Notes under the pieces: generated by a model
Database searches by the model: none
What the model saw: only the letters and a program-made list of their open reading frames with translations
What the model was told of the DNA's origin: nothing
Part shown: one piece after another, positions 43,030-56,706 of the stretch
How the letters are laid out: each line of letters opens with the position of its first letter
Numbering within the stretch: position 1 is the first letter of the stretch
Origin: Ursus arctos
Lineage: Eukaryota; Chordata; Mammalia; Carnivora; Ursidae
Reading direction: 5' to 3'
DNA length: 64,000 nucleotides
NCBI RefSeq assembly: GCF_023065955.2
Contig: NW_026622808.1
Location: forward strand, 47,318,475 to 47,382,474
Program-made: the position numbers and the translations under genes

Positions 43030-43190
43030 CAGGAACTTGGAGCTCAGTCTACCTGGAATTGAATCCTCGGACTCTCCTGACTCTACCCCCTTGACAGCTT
43101 TGTTCCTTGGTTTCGTCATATGGAAGACAGAGCTGCAACCCCTTATTTCAGGGACATGGATCACCCAGCCGAAACCGCACGAAAGCTGAC
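43030..43190 (+). mobile_element. Possible MIR relic
   Basis: Weak match to the MIR plan: tggaattgaatcctcggactc, gtcatatggaagacagagctg. Could be unique sequence. Confidence 0.3.
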
Positions 43191-44752
43191 ATTAACCTGT
43201 GTTCAGAGCTCTTAACCCCCGTCTGAGAAAGCCATTTTACCACCATGACTTAATTACACCTGTAGTCCTCTTTCTGGAAAGCCTCCAGTCTAACCGACCA
43301 ACCAGTATTTATTAATCAGGAGAAAGACAACCAATGCTAACCAAGCTGGAGGCTCCCCCACCCCCCATCGTGGGTTTGGCTCCGCCGGGCAGATTCAAAC
43401 CGCAGCGGCCCTAGTTCCGATATTCAGATGCTTCAGGCTCTGCTGGGTGGTAGTGTTGGGCCTCCGCTTCCAGGCGCTCACTCGGGCCAGTTTCTGAGTC
43501 AACAGTGTCAGGGTCCCCGGCCAATCAAAGCATTCTTGAACACAACACAAGTAAGCCGGGCGTCGCTTACCAAGTGGCATCTCCTTTAAACAAACACTTG
43601 ACCAAATCGGTTCCAACAGGCATAAACAAGGCTCTCTTTCCCAGAAGCTCTGGGGCTGCTCGTCCACTCCTTTGTTTTTTCCACAACTCTCCCAGGCCCT
43701 GAACCCAAAAATCCATTTACAAGGGCACAACTCCACACACGGGGATGTCTCCTCGGAATGAAAGGCCACTTTTCCCTTCGCGTCCCCTCCCCGCCCCCGC
43801 AAAGCGATTTCCTTTGAGTTCTTCATTATGTTCTTAATAGAGATGGTCTCTTCAGTTTGGGGACTCCAAAAGAAAAAGGGAAAAAGAAAAGAAAACCTTT
43901 ATTATGTTAAGTATGGGAAAAGAAGAACAAGAAATAAAGGCCAAAGCGCTGAGCCTCATCCAGGGACTGCGAATGCAGGACCGGGGAGCCAGGAAAAGAG
44001 GATCTGAGAAAAGCAGACAAGCAGCACCGGTGGCCCCAAGTCACGCGAAACGGGACCAGACACAGAGGAAAGGGCCACGGGACAGCTGCGAGCCACCCCC
44101 ACCCCCAATGCACCTCGTCTCCCTCCTCTGTCTCCGGCCCCATAGTCTACCTTTCTTTGTTCTCTTGCCAATCTGTTTATTCATGGACTCAACCACATTC
44201 TGGGCCCCTGGGTGCACAAGGCCCACTCTGGAGGAAGGATGCTGTGAGGAGGATGGGGCTCTTCCACGTGCAGCGGACTTCCCCAGTTGGCCAAAGAGGC
44301 AGCCCTGGACACAAGACACAACCGAACGTGGGAGTGCGGACGACAGAGGCACAGTGGACGAGTCACGCCAGGAGCAGTGAATTCCGCCCTGAGCAGTTTG
44401 TGGGGGCCAGCGCCAGGGGCAGGGGGCGGACTCGGGGAAGACACAGGCCGGGAGCTGGGCGGGCAGGCAGAGCGTGCCAGGTGAGGCCTCCCTGGCCAGC
44501 GTGGGGAGTAGGGACTCCGGGCCACCACAGTCCAGGAGAGAGAGGGCAGCAACACGGAGCCACACACAGAAGATAAGCGAGCGGCCCATGGGATCTGGGG
44601 ACGACCGCCGGGGGCTGCATCAAACAGTGATGGTCGCGACTCCAGTCTGCAGACATGAAGGTAACCTGGCTAGCAGGCCTCCATCCTCGTCTGCTTATGG
44701 ACCACTTCCAGCTGAGCGTCCAGAGAGATCCTGTTAAGGCATCCCAAGGAAT

Positions 44753-45142
44753 GGGGGGAAAACACTTGTAAATCACATACCTAATAGGGGATTAATATCT
44801 AGAATATATAAAAAAAACTCCTAAAGCTCAACAACAAAAAAACCCCAAACAACCCGATTAAAAAATGGGCAAAGGACTTGAACAGACGTTTCTCCAAAGA
44901 AGACCTATAAATGGCCAGTGAGCACATGGAAAGACGCCCAACATCACTAACCTCACACTCATACAACGGCTACTATTAAAAAAAACAAGTGTGGACAAGG
45001 ATGTGAAGAAACGGGAACCCCGGTACCATGCTGAAGAAAATGGTCTGGTGGTTCCTCAAAAACTGAATATCACGTGATCCAGCTGTACCACTTCTGGCTA
45101 CAGATCCCAAAGAATGGAAAGCAGATCTCGAAGAGACATAAG
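44753..45142 (+). mobile_element. L1 ORF2 3' fragment
   Basis: Phrases aaaaaatgggcaaaggactt, agaagacctataaatggcca and gtggacaaggatgtgaagaa are characteristic of the 3' part of old L1 ORF2. Broken and short. Confidence 0.8.
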
Positions 45143-45229
45143 CACACCTGGCCAGGTTCTCTGAACCCACAGGCTCCTCCCGCCCCCCCCCTCACTTGCA
45201 CACTTTCCACTCCTTCACTTGATTTTTCT

Positions 45230-45432
45230 CAAAAGCTTTAATTATCACCTAATATATCCAGTAATATGCTTATTTCTAGTCTAACACCTTCTCTCCCAGC
45301 AGGCTGTGGCTCAAGGAAGGTGAGACCCCCATCTGTCCTGTCATGAATCTGTCTCCAACCACTGGAACAGTGTGAAGCACGTTAACAGGTGCTCAGTAAA
45401 CATGTGCTGGATGATTCCTAAAAAATGAATAC
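45230..45432 (+). mobile_element. L2 3' end relic
   Basis: Ends in acaggtgctcagtaaacatg tgctggatga, the typical L2 terminus, preceded by an aggctgtggctcaaggaagg-like stretch. Confidence 0.55.
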
Positions 45433-46049
45433 AGGTTAAATTTCTGAATCTCACCGACTTGGGACTCGCCAGCATTTAAGCAGAAGAAAAATCATGCAAG
45501 CTGAGGAGTTCAGTCCTGGAACGTGAGGGAAAGAAAGAACGTCAACAGCCCTGAGGCAACGTTGCCCAGACAACACAAGAGACGTAGCCTGCACTGAATC
45601 CACGGGTCCTCAGGGCTCACACACCGCTGGTCCCTGCTGCCGAGGACGTACCACCACCTCCCCCCCGGACTGGTCTCCCTGCTCTACACTCCAGCCCTGA
45701 TCAAATTCGTCCTGAACTCCTGTACTCTGGAAAACGGACCGCATGGTTCTGTCCTCCTGCAGACTCTACCACCCCAGCCCCGACACACAGCAGGAATCAC
45801 GCCGTGTCAGACACCTCTGTGGACCGTGGTCACTCCACCCAGGGCCAGGAGCTCTTCCCGGGCTGGCACTTGGCACAGCACAGAAGAACATGCCGTGAGC
45901 ACTGCCCTGCTGGAGCTCAAAGCCCGGTGACACGACGTGAAGGCACGAACCTCAAGAGGAGGCTCACCTATGGAGGGAGCTGTGAGGTTCCTCTGCCCCA
46001 CGGGTGACGGGACCTGACACAAAGCAGCTGCTCAAGAAAACCAGTTGTT

Positions 46050-46145
46050 TATTAGTCGTATTTGGATCCTCAGAGCCAGGCTCAGGGTCTGGTTTGGGGG
46101 AGGTGCTCTGGCAAAAGAATAAATGAATAAAATTAATGAATGACC
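46050..46145 (+). mobile_element. Possible L2 3' end relic
   Basis: Terminal ggtgctctggcaaaagaata followed by repeated aatgaat units resembles an L2 end. Confidence 0.35.
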
Positions 46146-46785
46146 GGCTCCTGTCTATTCCTCTGCCATATTTCAGTGCAAGCAGGCAGGCCTGACTCCT
46201 CTCTCAGGAACAAAGCGTTGACTCAGAGCTCTCAGTCTTGCTTTGTGCATGAAGTATGCTCCAGCTGGAGAGGGTCACACCCTGCCACTGGGAGACCAGA
46301 CTGTCTCGGGTAGCTGCGCTTCAAAGCAAAGCCCAGACGAAAGCCGCTGCAGGACCCCATGGCGGGAGACCCGTTGGACCCCCAACCAGCTACACGAGAT
46401 TCCCTCCTCACCCCCCCTGCGAGCGTAGCGTGGCTTACGTGCACGCCCCTGGCCCCAGCGCACCACACCCTACCCTACCCCCTCCTGGGAAGTTGGGCTG
46501 TCCAAGACACCCCCTCCAGACACCCCCTCCATAAAGGCTAGAGCCCACAGCCAGTATTGAGGGGAAGCCCTCCTACTCCCTTGAGAGTAGACAGCAGTGA
46601 AAATGTGTTTGCTGCCCTGATTCCATGAGGCGATCCACTTTCAAGAAACTGTCCACGCTTTTAATGCCGTGGGCAACAGGAGGTGGTCATCAGGTCTCTC
46701 CTTTAATGTAACTAACAGTCCCGTTCCCAAGAAGGCCCACACTTATCTTTGTAACTTCTAGATCCTTGTTCCAGTTCTTTTTAGC

Positions 46786-47012
46786 AACAGCTGACCAATA
46801 ATAACTCAACATCTGTATGCAGCAGGCCCTGGCTGAAGCCTCAGGGAACTCATACAGCAATCTAAAGAGGTAAGTACTATTATTCTCTGTACTTCAGAGG
46901 TGAAGACACTGAGGCTTAGAGATCTGCTGGGATTCTTCTGAGGTCACACAGCTGAGGAGCAAGGGGAACCAGAATGCAAATTCAGGGAAGCAGGACTATC
47001 TGGCATGCCATC
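46786..47012 (+). mobile_element. MIR, nearly full length
   Basis: Contains gtaagtactattattctctg, agaggtgaagacactgaggc, gaggtcacacagctgaggag and ggaaccagaatgcaaattca in the right order. Confidence 0.8.
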
Positions 47013-47879
47013 TGAGAGGCTCTCCCAGCAGAATTTTAAGGACACTCTCCTGGACTCAATCCATAAACCTTCAGCGCAGCTTGGCTAGGTCTGAATGCTA
47101 GCTGGCTGTTTCCTGGTCACTTCAGACCAGTCCGCGTAATTGGCCTTAGCTAGGCATCCTTTTGTACCAGCTTCCCGGAGGCCTGCGTGAGCAGCAAATT
47201 TGCAGAGGGCTTTGTGAGGCCCATCTCGGCAACAAGGCACAGGAAGCTTGCTTACTCAAGGATATTCTGGATGGAAAGAATCGTTCCTTTGAGATCATGT
47301 CCTTAAGGACCTGCATTTGAAGCAGGAACGGCTACCTCTATTCTTAGGGAATGGAGAGCTGCAGGGGGGTGCCCAGCCTCTCTCTGCGGCTAAACCAAAT
47401 TAGAACAGTTCTGTGGCTGTGGCACTGGGGAAGTGCAGTACAGATCACGGGTACTCGTCTCCGCCCAGTGTCGGTTTACCCCTCAGGCTGCCCTCTGGGG
47501 CGAGGAGAACTTAATACAGCAGAAGTCTATTAAACCAACACCTGTTAAAGGCTTCAAAAATAAAATCAGTCTTCAAAGGCCGAGGGCAGGCAAGATAAGC
47601 TCTCTCCACTTGGCTACATTTTCAGAGCCAATGTTAAATTGGACAGTAAAACAGACAGAGGCATTTGAAACCAACATTTAAAACTTTTTATCATAAGTGA
47701 TTGTTCCACTATGGGTCTGTGAAAGCCGTGTTTACAAGGTACTCCCATTGGTGGTGGGAAAGATCTCATGTCACTGACAACAGCCAGGAAGAAAGGGGAA
47801 GGAGATCAAAGGAAGCAGGGTCAAGGTGGGTCAAATGGATTACAGCGGGTTCCTGGAGTTATGCACCTATTGTCTACAC

Positions 47880-48094
47880 CAGGAGTCAGCAGACGTCTTC
47901 TATAATACCCTGATAGTAAGTATTTTAGGCTCTGTGCATCACGCGTTCTCTGTCACAAGTACTCAACGCTGATGTTGGAACGTCATATGACAATACCTAA
48001 AGGAGTAAGTGTAACTGTGTTCCAGTAAAACTTTATTTACAAAAACAAGCTGTGGGCCACATCTGACCCACTGCCTATAGTTTACTGACCCCTG
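47880..48094 (+). mobile_element. hAT/Charlie-type nonautonomous DNA transposon, intact ends
   Basis: The inverted ends are caggagtcagcagac and its partner tactgacccctg. Inside are agtaagtattttaggctctg and gtgttccagtaaaactttat, typical of the MER58/MER5-like group; the subfamily is uncertain. Perfect 8-bp duplications gtctacac lie at 47872-47879 and 48095-48102, the length expected for hAT insertion. Confidence 0.88.
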
Positions 48095-48137
48095 GTCTAC
48101 ACTACAGCAACCAGTTGGGGTTGGCGGGAGAGTCGCC

Positions 48138-48235
48138 CAGATTCTAATTCTAGCTCGGATGCAGCCTTGGAACTGTTAGTAACTCACTTTCTGCATCTGG
48201 TTTAACTACCTGCAAAACGGCACTCAAGGCCGCTC
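48138..48235 (+). mobile_element. MIR fragment
   Basis: Contains gattctaattctagctcgga and ctttctgcatctggtttaac, the middle of a MIR. Diverged. Confidence 0.5.
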
Positions 48236-49474
48236 TACAGCAGAGAACCCTCCCGTGGTTCCCCGGGCTCCTGTCTGGCATCACTAACTAGAATCTTTCC
48301 CACTAATGTCTTCTCTCCCTCCTCAGGAAGTGCGACCTAAGTCTTCACCATTATGATGTTCCTCAAGACAACCCAGGATCCTGACCGGAACCAGGGAAGA
48401 CAGAGAGGCAAACAGAACGGAGATCCTCACTGTTTATCCTTATTCCTTCTAATTCTTCCAATTAGGCAAACACACTGAAGCCGTCCAAAGCACAGTCCGT
48501 ACGTCTAAGCAGGCACGCCCTGCAGCTCTCCCAGAGAATTATGGTGCCTCCCAGAAATCCATGCTGTCAACTCCGGAGTGTCGAGTCTCACTAGTAACAG
48601 CATGTCTTCCATGTTATCTCAACATCAAACTTTCAAAATGTCTTACTTCACAAAATCAGCAAAATTCAAATTCCGGACCTTGCTCTGTTTAAATCTCTGG
48701 CTAAGAAACAGTTTCACACAATCTAGCCCTGAAATGGAGAGGGGGAAAATAAAGTCACACCTGCCAGCACTGCCCCTGCCCCGTACTCAGCACAGCGACC
48801 CTGCCGCGCATCCCTACACTTCACAGCCTGCCGGCTCAGAGCACCAGAAGCCCCTTGTGCCTGGCCCATCCCGAGCTGCCTCAGAATTCGTTCTAGGGCT
48901 CCGTACCCCAGCACCTGCACCCCACACAGCAGGCACTCCAAGGTCTGACCGGAACGGAGGAAGGAGGACACACCCTTCAGTGCTGCCTGGGGCACAGGGT
49001 AATTCTGTAGCCCAGACATGGAGTCCATAGAAAGAGATCCTGTCATTCCTGATTGAGCGTAAAACTCAGTACAGGGCAGAGAGGCCCTGAGGCCTACCTG
49101 AGGGGGGCTGGCTGCATTATGGCAAGTGCCAAAAGATGCTAATAATTTCAAGAACACCGATGAAGATAATCATTTCTCCTTTGTTGAAAAATACAGCACT
49201 ACCAGAGGGGCCATATGGTCCAGTGGTGGCAGCTGTGTATTTGTTTGCAAATGTTTCCATGGCAATAACACAGGCCTGCTGAGAAGTGCGTACATCCTAA
49301 GTGCAAAGCTTCAAGCCCGCACGCGTGTTCACCCACGTACCAACCACTCAGATCGCGATTCAGAACGCGTGTCGCCCCCCGCCTCCCGCCTGTCACTCTC
49401 CCAGCGGTTCTTCTTCCCAAAGGCAGCAGCTCCGTTCTACCACCGATGACTAATTTGCCTACTTTTGTGCTTTA

Positions 49475-49740
49475 GACACGTTACCACTGCAGACAGGCTC
49501 TTCAGGATGCGGCTACTTTCACTCAACATTCTGTTCACGGGACCCATCTATGTTGTTCCATGAGCTGCTGTTAATTCGTTTTCAGCGCCGTGTAGTATTT
49601 CTACAGAGTATACGGCAGTTTATTTTTCCTCCTGCTGTTGATGGGCATTGAGTCATTTCCGGTTTGGGTTACTGCAGCCATCAGAGCTAGGAACACATCT
49701 TGTGCGTGTGTCTTTGGGTGCCTATTTGCACGCACCTGTG
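49475..49740 (-). mobile_element. L1 3' fragment, minus strand
   Basis: Plus-strand text such as ctttcactcaacattctg and gttgatgggcattgagtcat is the complement of the old L1 ORF2/3' UTR region. Diverged. Confidence 0.6.
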
Positions 49741-51017
49741 GCTAGCATCTACGTCCAGGCGCGGCTCTGAGCACAGTCTCAGCGCACGCATCTGTTCGGC
49801 CTCAGCCAACACAGCTAGTCTACTTTTAAACCAAATTCCCCAGAGTTGGAATGTGTCTGAAAAGCCATTTGATCCAAGTGTGATGTTTCCCACTGCCTCC
49901 CTCAACCACACTATCAGAGGCCACCACCCTCCCATGTCCCTCTGCCTGCACCTGTCCCCCCACAAAAAGCACCAGGAATACAGCCCGGGGCCACAGAGCA
50001 TGGCCAAGCTCAATCTAATCTTGTTCAGGTGTCCAACAGAATTATTTTAAGTAGGGGCCTAATGAGCACCAAAAAAGGAAAGGATAAAAAATAATAATTC
50101 CAAGCCCCACACTGGCAATTTATCTTATGTGCCAGGACAACACCACAAGCAACTTGAAATATGAAGATAAGGAGGCTGCAAAAAGAACGCGTCCAGAAGA
50201 CTGCTCCTCGGCCACTGTGAAGAAACATTCCGCCTCCCAGAATGACCGTCCAACACATCGCCCCCTCACTCGTCCGCTTTACATTTGTTCACCTTAAGAA
50301 TGAAAACCAAAACCATCTGTTCTACTGCATAAATGGACAATTTGCTCTAAGAAACCAGTGACGCCTCAGAAACGGCCCAGCCTAGGTTGCTTGCTAGACA
50401 GGAAATGAGAATCAGAAGACGCAGGTTTCTTTCTCTCTCCTCCTCCTCACTGCCCACCCCTCCCCACTGCTGCTGGTGAATCATCAGTTCCCTGGGGAAT
50501 TTTGGCAGATTCTCAGCCTGGCTGCAGATGACGTTCTGGATCTGTTTATTCAGGTGGAGATCGGATAAAAAACAAGAGCAGCCCAGTGGCGGGATAAACA
50601 GCCTCCAGCAGGCGGGGTCAGCCCCTCCGAAGGCAGGACCGGGCTGTGTCAACCAACCTCCTGACCCCGTCACTTCCTTTAGGGTCACTCTCCCCTTGGG
50701 GTCTTCAACGAACTGTTTTCATTAACTCCTTGCAAGGAGACATGATGTCACATCCCCCTGGGAGTGGGTGGCCCCAGGCAGCTGGATGCAGCAGAGCCCA
50801 CCGGGTTCCCCCACCTTATACACAGCAAGCTGGAAGCCTAAGATCGGGAATGGGAAAAGCTATGCATGGTCGCGTCAGCCAGCACCGTTCTGTGACGTCT
50901 GGAGTGACCCAGCCCATGAATGACTGTAAATCCTCGGGATCCCCATACAAACTACCAGGGTTCTGCATTCCATTCCAAGATGCACAAACAAACAAACAAA
51001 AATCTCGTAAGGAGATG

Positions 51018-51432
51018 CCCATGGCTGAGTGAAAGAAGCTAATCAGAAAAGGCTCCCTACTCTGTGATTTCAATATAGGATATTCTGGAAAAGGCACACC
51101 AAGGTTGCCAGGGGTTACGGGGAGAGAAGAATGAACAGGTGGAGCACAGGGGCTTTTAGGGCAGTGAAACTATTCTGAATGATACTGTAATGGTGGATAC
51201 ATGTCATTAAACATTTGTGGAAGACCAAGGAATGCACTACAGTGAAACCTAATGTAAACTACAGGTTTAGTTAATAATGTATCAATATTGGCTCATCCAT
51301 TCTAACAAACTTACCACGCTAATGCAACACATTAGTAGTGGAAACTGGAGGAAGCGGTATACGGGAAGTCTCTGTACTCTCGGCTCAATTTTTCTGTAAA
51401 CCTAAAAGTGCTCTAATAGTCTATTAATTATA
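51018..51432 (+). mobile_element. L1 (L1M) 3' UTR fragment
   Basis: Phrases ccaaggttgccaggggttac, ctgtaatggtggatacatgt and aacctaaaagtgctctaata follow the order of an old L1 3' UTR to its end. Confidence 0.75.
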
Positions 51433-51514
51433 AACAGATCAAAACAAAGCCTCCTAAGGTATTAAGTACTCCCGAGGTCATTACATCATTAGAATGTAAT
51501 TAGAATTCTGAGCC

Positions 51515-51606
51515 AATCTTCTTTACTCCTATAGCCTTCACACCCAGAACCATGCTTGGAACATAAACGGTGCTCGATACATATTTGTTGAATAAACAAA
51601 TGAATT
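51515..51606 (+). mobile_element. L2 3' end relic
   Basis: Contains ccatgcttggaacataaacg and ends gatacatatttgttgaataa, the common L2 terminus. Confidence 0.6.
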
Positions 51607-54049
51607 ACAGCTTTAGTTCCATCTCCCACATTCACCACCACAAACCTGAACAAAGGGATGTTATTCAGAAAAAAATGCTGAGGCAAGACCAACCATCCAA
51701 TTAAAAAAAAAATTTTAAGGGAATTAAAGGTTTAGCCGAGAATTTATTAGGTAGGAAAGCTGCTATATTGAAAAGAAAATGCCTAACGAAATGGAGTTTT
51801 AGGTTAATCCTGCATTTTCCCCAATTTAACCCCAAACCCCAGACATTCACTGATGAGCCGGGGTTACTGTGCAGCGGCCAACAGTCCGTACTTCCCGCAC
51901 CTGGCAGCAGTGAGGGGCAGCCCTACTCAAGTCCCCCATTGTCCCTCGGCGCCAGGGGGAAAGGGTGATGAGGAATTCAACTCGGGGAGCTCCTATCGGA
52001 CACCAGTGACCTCAGGAAGAATACAAGCCACATCTGGACTGCACTCCCCAGGGAGAAAGGCTGTGCCGTCTTAACACAGACGGGGACTTTAGCGGTTGGC
52101 CAATGCATGCAGAGTCAGTCCCATGACCATGGAGAGGTAACCTGTCCTGGCATCTGAGCAGGGCAGAGCGGCACCAACCTGAGCTCCTTCCACTCAAAAT
52201 TCCCATCTACACAGGGTCCCCGACTTGGGTCAGGAAAGCCGAAAGTGTTTCTTTACTGGTCAAGGCCAACACGGCTGCTCACTTCTCTCTCGGCTTGATC
52301 TTCCCCTAAATCAATCAATACATCCTGTTTCCTTCCCCTATTCTCCCCTGCCATGGCAAGCCGCCACCCTGCACACAGCTGGTGTTCCTCTCCGGCACCC
52401 TGGCGCCCTCACCAATGAGGGGCCCTGCTGGGAGGTCCACAGACAGCAGGCTGTCAGGCCGCGTCCCATGGACCCGCAATCCCCAACGCCAGTGGGGAGC
52501 CTGTGGCTGCTGCAGGAACGCACCAGGCTCGCCTGATTTCTCCTCGTCGCCCTGTGCAAGCTCCATGCGTCTGTGCCCACTGGGCTCGGTCCCTCGATGG
52601 AAGCAGGGACCAGTGCGCCTAACGATGAGCTGGAGGCACAGACCCTCCCGGAGTCGAGGGGCTGGCAAAGCAAGATGGGCCAGGTGGAGGGATGGCAAGT
52701 GGTGAGGGTCAAGGTCAGGCTGCAATCCCAGAAACCTTCAACGAGGGGTGTCCACTCAGCTCCTCTTAGAGGGTGTGAAGAAGCTGCAATGGGTGGTTCT
52801 GCTCAAACTGCTGTCTTGACACTGGGAGGGCAGGGTGCAGACACCCCCCTTTCCCTGCCACGTGACAGGATACAGCAACTGCACTGCGCAGACCAAGCAG
52901 CCCTCTCCACAGTAAATGCTGGTCAGCGGTGGGGGGGCCGTTGCCTCCGAATCTAAGGCTTTGTCGCTAGCCACAGTGGTTTGTGCCCCTGGGAGACCTC
53001 ACCACCCAGGACTCGAATACGGGTTTCCCTCGCTGTGCCGAGGTCTGAGTTACACCACTCCATACTTAGGAAAGACCTACCTACATCAGCACCTGTTTCT
53101 GCTAAACTACAGAAACCTGAAGATGATTTTTGCTTCAACCAAATGGTAACTGCTTCTTTGGCTTACAAAAGGTTTCCTAGGAACACTCCTCTTCAGATAG
53201 CCAGGGAAACCTGTAAGGAGAACCTCACTCCAAATTCCCGAAGGAAAGCTAACGTTCTGGTGGCTGCCCTCCCATTTCAGCCTTGGGTACCGAGCAGTAC
53301 TTGGCACTCAGGATCCCATCCACACCACAATCTAGAGCGAAAGGTAGGGTGCACTGCTGACCGACTCCCATGATGGCCACTCTCCCAAAGATGCCCGCAG
53401 AGAAAAGGTAGGAAATCCTCTGTTTTTCCTGGATGTAGTATGATGAGGACGGACTTTTTCCTCTCCTCTCTTTTGCATATTATTTTCATGTGATTATGTA
53501 AATAAATTGTTATTTTATAAAGCTGTCAATGCAACCTTAGACACTGAACTTTGGGACTTGATCCTTCGGTGCAGAAACGCCTGGCCTGCGTGACAGTCCC
53601 GAGGCAGAGGGCCTTCTGGGGCGAACCATGCCGAGAGGCCGGCCTGAGCGGCGGTGGCCTTTCTTCAAGGGGTGCCAGCAGGGTGGGGCCCCTGGGCCGC
53701 CATTCGGAGTTGCTCCACCCATTCACCAGGCACGCATTCATCGACAGGCAGGGATGGCGCAGGGTTCCAGAGCCTCCCCACCGGACCCCTCGAATCCTCA
53801 CAGTCTCAGGGCACACAGCCCACTCCAGGTGGTAAAAACTTCAAAGAGCCTTTGTAGTTGGAGACTGGAATGGTGCCCTGGGGCCTCTGCAGCCTCCCGG
53901 AAATGGTCCCAACACTCCCTGGGCTACACAGGGTAGTGGAACCTCCCCTCGCCGTTGACCCACCAAGCAGGCACACCCCACTTCTTTCTCAGAAGACACA
54001 GAGCAGTGGTACAAGGAGCCACAGTAGGAGGAAGAGTGGTCTCAAAATG

Positions 54050-54222
54050 AACATTGTGTGAGTGCCTCCCAGGGGCCCAGCTCTGGCTAGCTCGCCAAAT
54101 CCTCAGGACTAGCCAAGAGACGGCTGCTGCTACTGCCCCTCTTTTACAGACGGGGATGCTGAGGCATCAGGAGGTTAATGCAGCAGGAAGCAGGGCAGCT
54201 AGGACCGGAGCCCAGACAGCCC
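54050..54222 (+). mobile_element. MIR relic
   Basis: Contains cccctcttttacagacgggg, atgctgaggcatcaggaggt and gcagctaggaccggagccca in MIR order. Confidence 0.7.
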
Positions 54223-55324
54223 ACTCGCCACCTCTGTATGTGGTACCTGCATCGTCACGGAAGGAGGCAGGAGGATCCCTGGGGAACAGGAACTCTCTGG
54301 ATAGCACCCTGTGCCACCCGCCTCCTCTCGGCAGGCACCCAGGCTACACCCCCCATGTGTACTTCAATCAGGGGTGGACCCAACTCTGCACACTCGGGGA
54401 TGGGGAGGGCACAAATCCTGCGGCAGGCCACTGCACATGCCCCCGCCCCTCCACAGGCACACATGGGCCTCCCAGACCCTCAGCCCGCAGCGTGTCAGCA
54501 GGCAGTTAAGCAGGACAAGACAAAACCGGGCATCCTCCGGGGAGCAGGAACTTATTTACCCATTGCTCTACCACCAGAGAAGGCCCCTGTTAAGGCAGAT
54601 TCCGAGAGGTAAGGTCCTGGTCTGGGGTCACCCACCCCACCGGCATGCAAGCCCTACTTTCCTCTGACCCCAGGCCATGCTGTTCTCTGGAGGGAAGAGG
54701 CCCAAGAAGCTTTATCAGACAGCCTGTGGTTATGAGCACAGAGATGGGTCTGTGGGTGCCAGGATGCCCCTGAAATCCCCTCGAGGGCCACAGAAGGAAC
54801 CTTCCCTCTGCCGGTGGTAAAAACCTTCCCTGGGCTTCCCATGCCAGCTTCCCCGGGCTCTGCAGTTCAGCACAGAGGGAGGCTCCTTCTGCTCTTGGCT
54901 GCAGTTTCCAAGACAAGACCCCCCGCCCCCCCGGGGAGTGACACCACTGATACGCCTTTAAAAATAAAGCCAGGCCCACTTCCTGCCCCATCTAGAAGAC
55001 TTCTGATCTCCTGGTCATAGGATTTAGGATCTCTCTTAGCACACAATTTCCCAAGCCTTCAACCGTAGGATCTGACTGCACTCGGGGAGGATTAAGGAGT
55101 TGGCCTTATAATGCAGTCGTTCTTATCTACCCTGAAGATGATAAGACTCACTATAACATCAAAGGGGCACTGCCTCCAGTCCCCCTGCTCTGGACCCAAA
55201 ACCACACCATTCCCTCGCCTTGCCCGTTGTAGCTTCCTGAAGGAGCCAACACTTGCTCTGTTTTTCTTGAAACCAAGGCTTCGGTTTTCTTCTTTGCTTT
55301 GGGTTAAAACAAAACAAAACAAAA

Positions 55325-56415
55325 CACCAAACCTACCATCATAGATCCAAACGTAAGATGTAAACTACAAACTTTTAGAGAGAATACAGCAGAAAATCTT
55401 TGGGATCTCAAGCTAGGCAAAGTTCTTCGACTTGACACTAAAAGCACAAACCAAAGAAGGAAAAATGAATACACTGGACTTCATCAAAATTAGAAACATT
55501 TGCTTTGGGAAAGGTCCTGTGATGATGAAGAGACAAGCTACGGACCAGGAGAAAATACTTTCAAACCACACGTACAACAAAGAACCAGTTTCTAGAATAT
55601 TAAAAAAAAAACAAAACAAAAAACAACCGAAAACTCAATAGGAAAAAGCAAAGAATCCAATTAGGAAATGGGCAGGAGACACTACAACGCCAGATGCTGG
55701 CCGCACGCGGAGAACCCAATCATTCATACACCGCTGCTGTGAATGCAAGATGGTATACCATGCTGGGAAAGCAGGGCAGTGTCTTAGAGAACTCCACGCA
55801 CCATTACCACACGTGCAGCAGCTCCAGGGCATGTATCCCAGAGAAATGAAAATTGACATCCCCTCAAAAACCCACATGTGAATGCTCATACCAGATTTAT
55901 TCTTAACGGCCCAATGGAGAAACACCCCCAATGTCCTTCGACAGGTGAATGGTTCAACACGGTGGGTACACCCGTATCATGGAGTACTACTCTGCAACAA
56001 AGAGAAGGCAACTACTGATACAGCCAACAACCGAGATGGCTCTCCAGGGAATTACGCTGCCTAGAAGGAAGCCACTCCCAAAAGGTTACATGCTGTGTGA
56101 ATCCACTCATAACACATTCTTTAAATGGAACTTATATACATGGAGAGCAAATCAGACACTGCCCAGGAGGTGGGGGCAGAAGGGAAATGCGGAGGCTTCA
56201 AAAGGCAGAATGAGGGATCTCTCTGGGGATGCAGATGTTCTATACCTTGACTGTATCAATATCAATATTTTAGTTGCAACAGTTTTATAAAATGTTACTA
56301 CTGGGGGGGACTGGGTTAAGGGTATAGGAGAATCTTCCTACCTTATTTATTTTTTTTACTATTGCATGTGAATCTACAATTATCTCCAAAATAAAAAATT
56401 CAAAACACAAAAAAA
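55325..56415 (+). mobile_element. L1 3' half (ORF2 end and 3' UTR), degraded
   Basis: Recognisable steps are ggatctcaagctaggcaaag, gacactaaaagcacaaacca, ggacttcatcaaaattagaa, catggagtactactctgcaa and the 3' end gtgaatctacaattatctcc with an A-rich tail. There are many stops and internal gaps. Confidence 0.8.
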
Positions 56416-56706
56416 TGGTCATGACATTCCTTGTGGAATCAGATTGAGGCCCCGGCAGACTCCATGGTGGACTCAGCCAGTCAGCTACCTCTTTTGGTCT
56501 CCAGCTGTTCCTCTAAACCAGCAGAAATGGTAGGACTCCATTCTGAAAGCTAAGCACCAAACACTGCTGGGCACTGTGGGACTTCTGAAATCCAGGGAAA
56601 AGCATGAACTGCTTCCTTATTTTCCACTGTTGAGGAAAGGACAAGGGGGTATGGACTCGTAGTGCGAAAGGGGATGTTGATAAAGCCTGTTAGAAGACCA
56701 GTGTGG

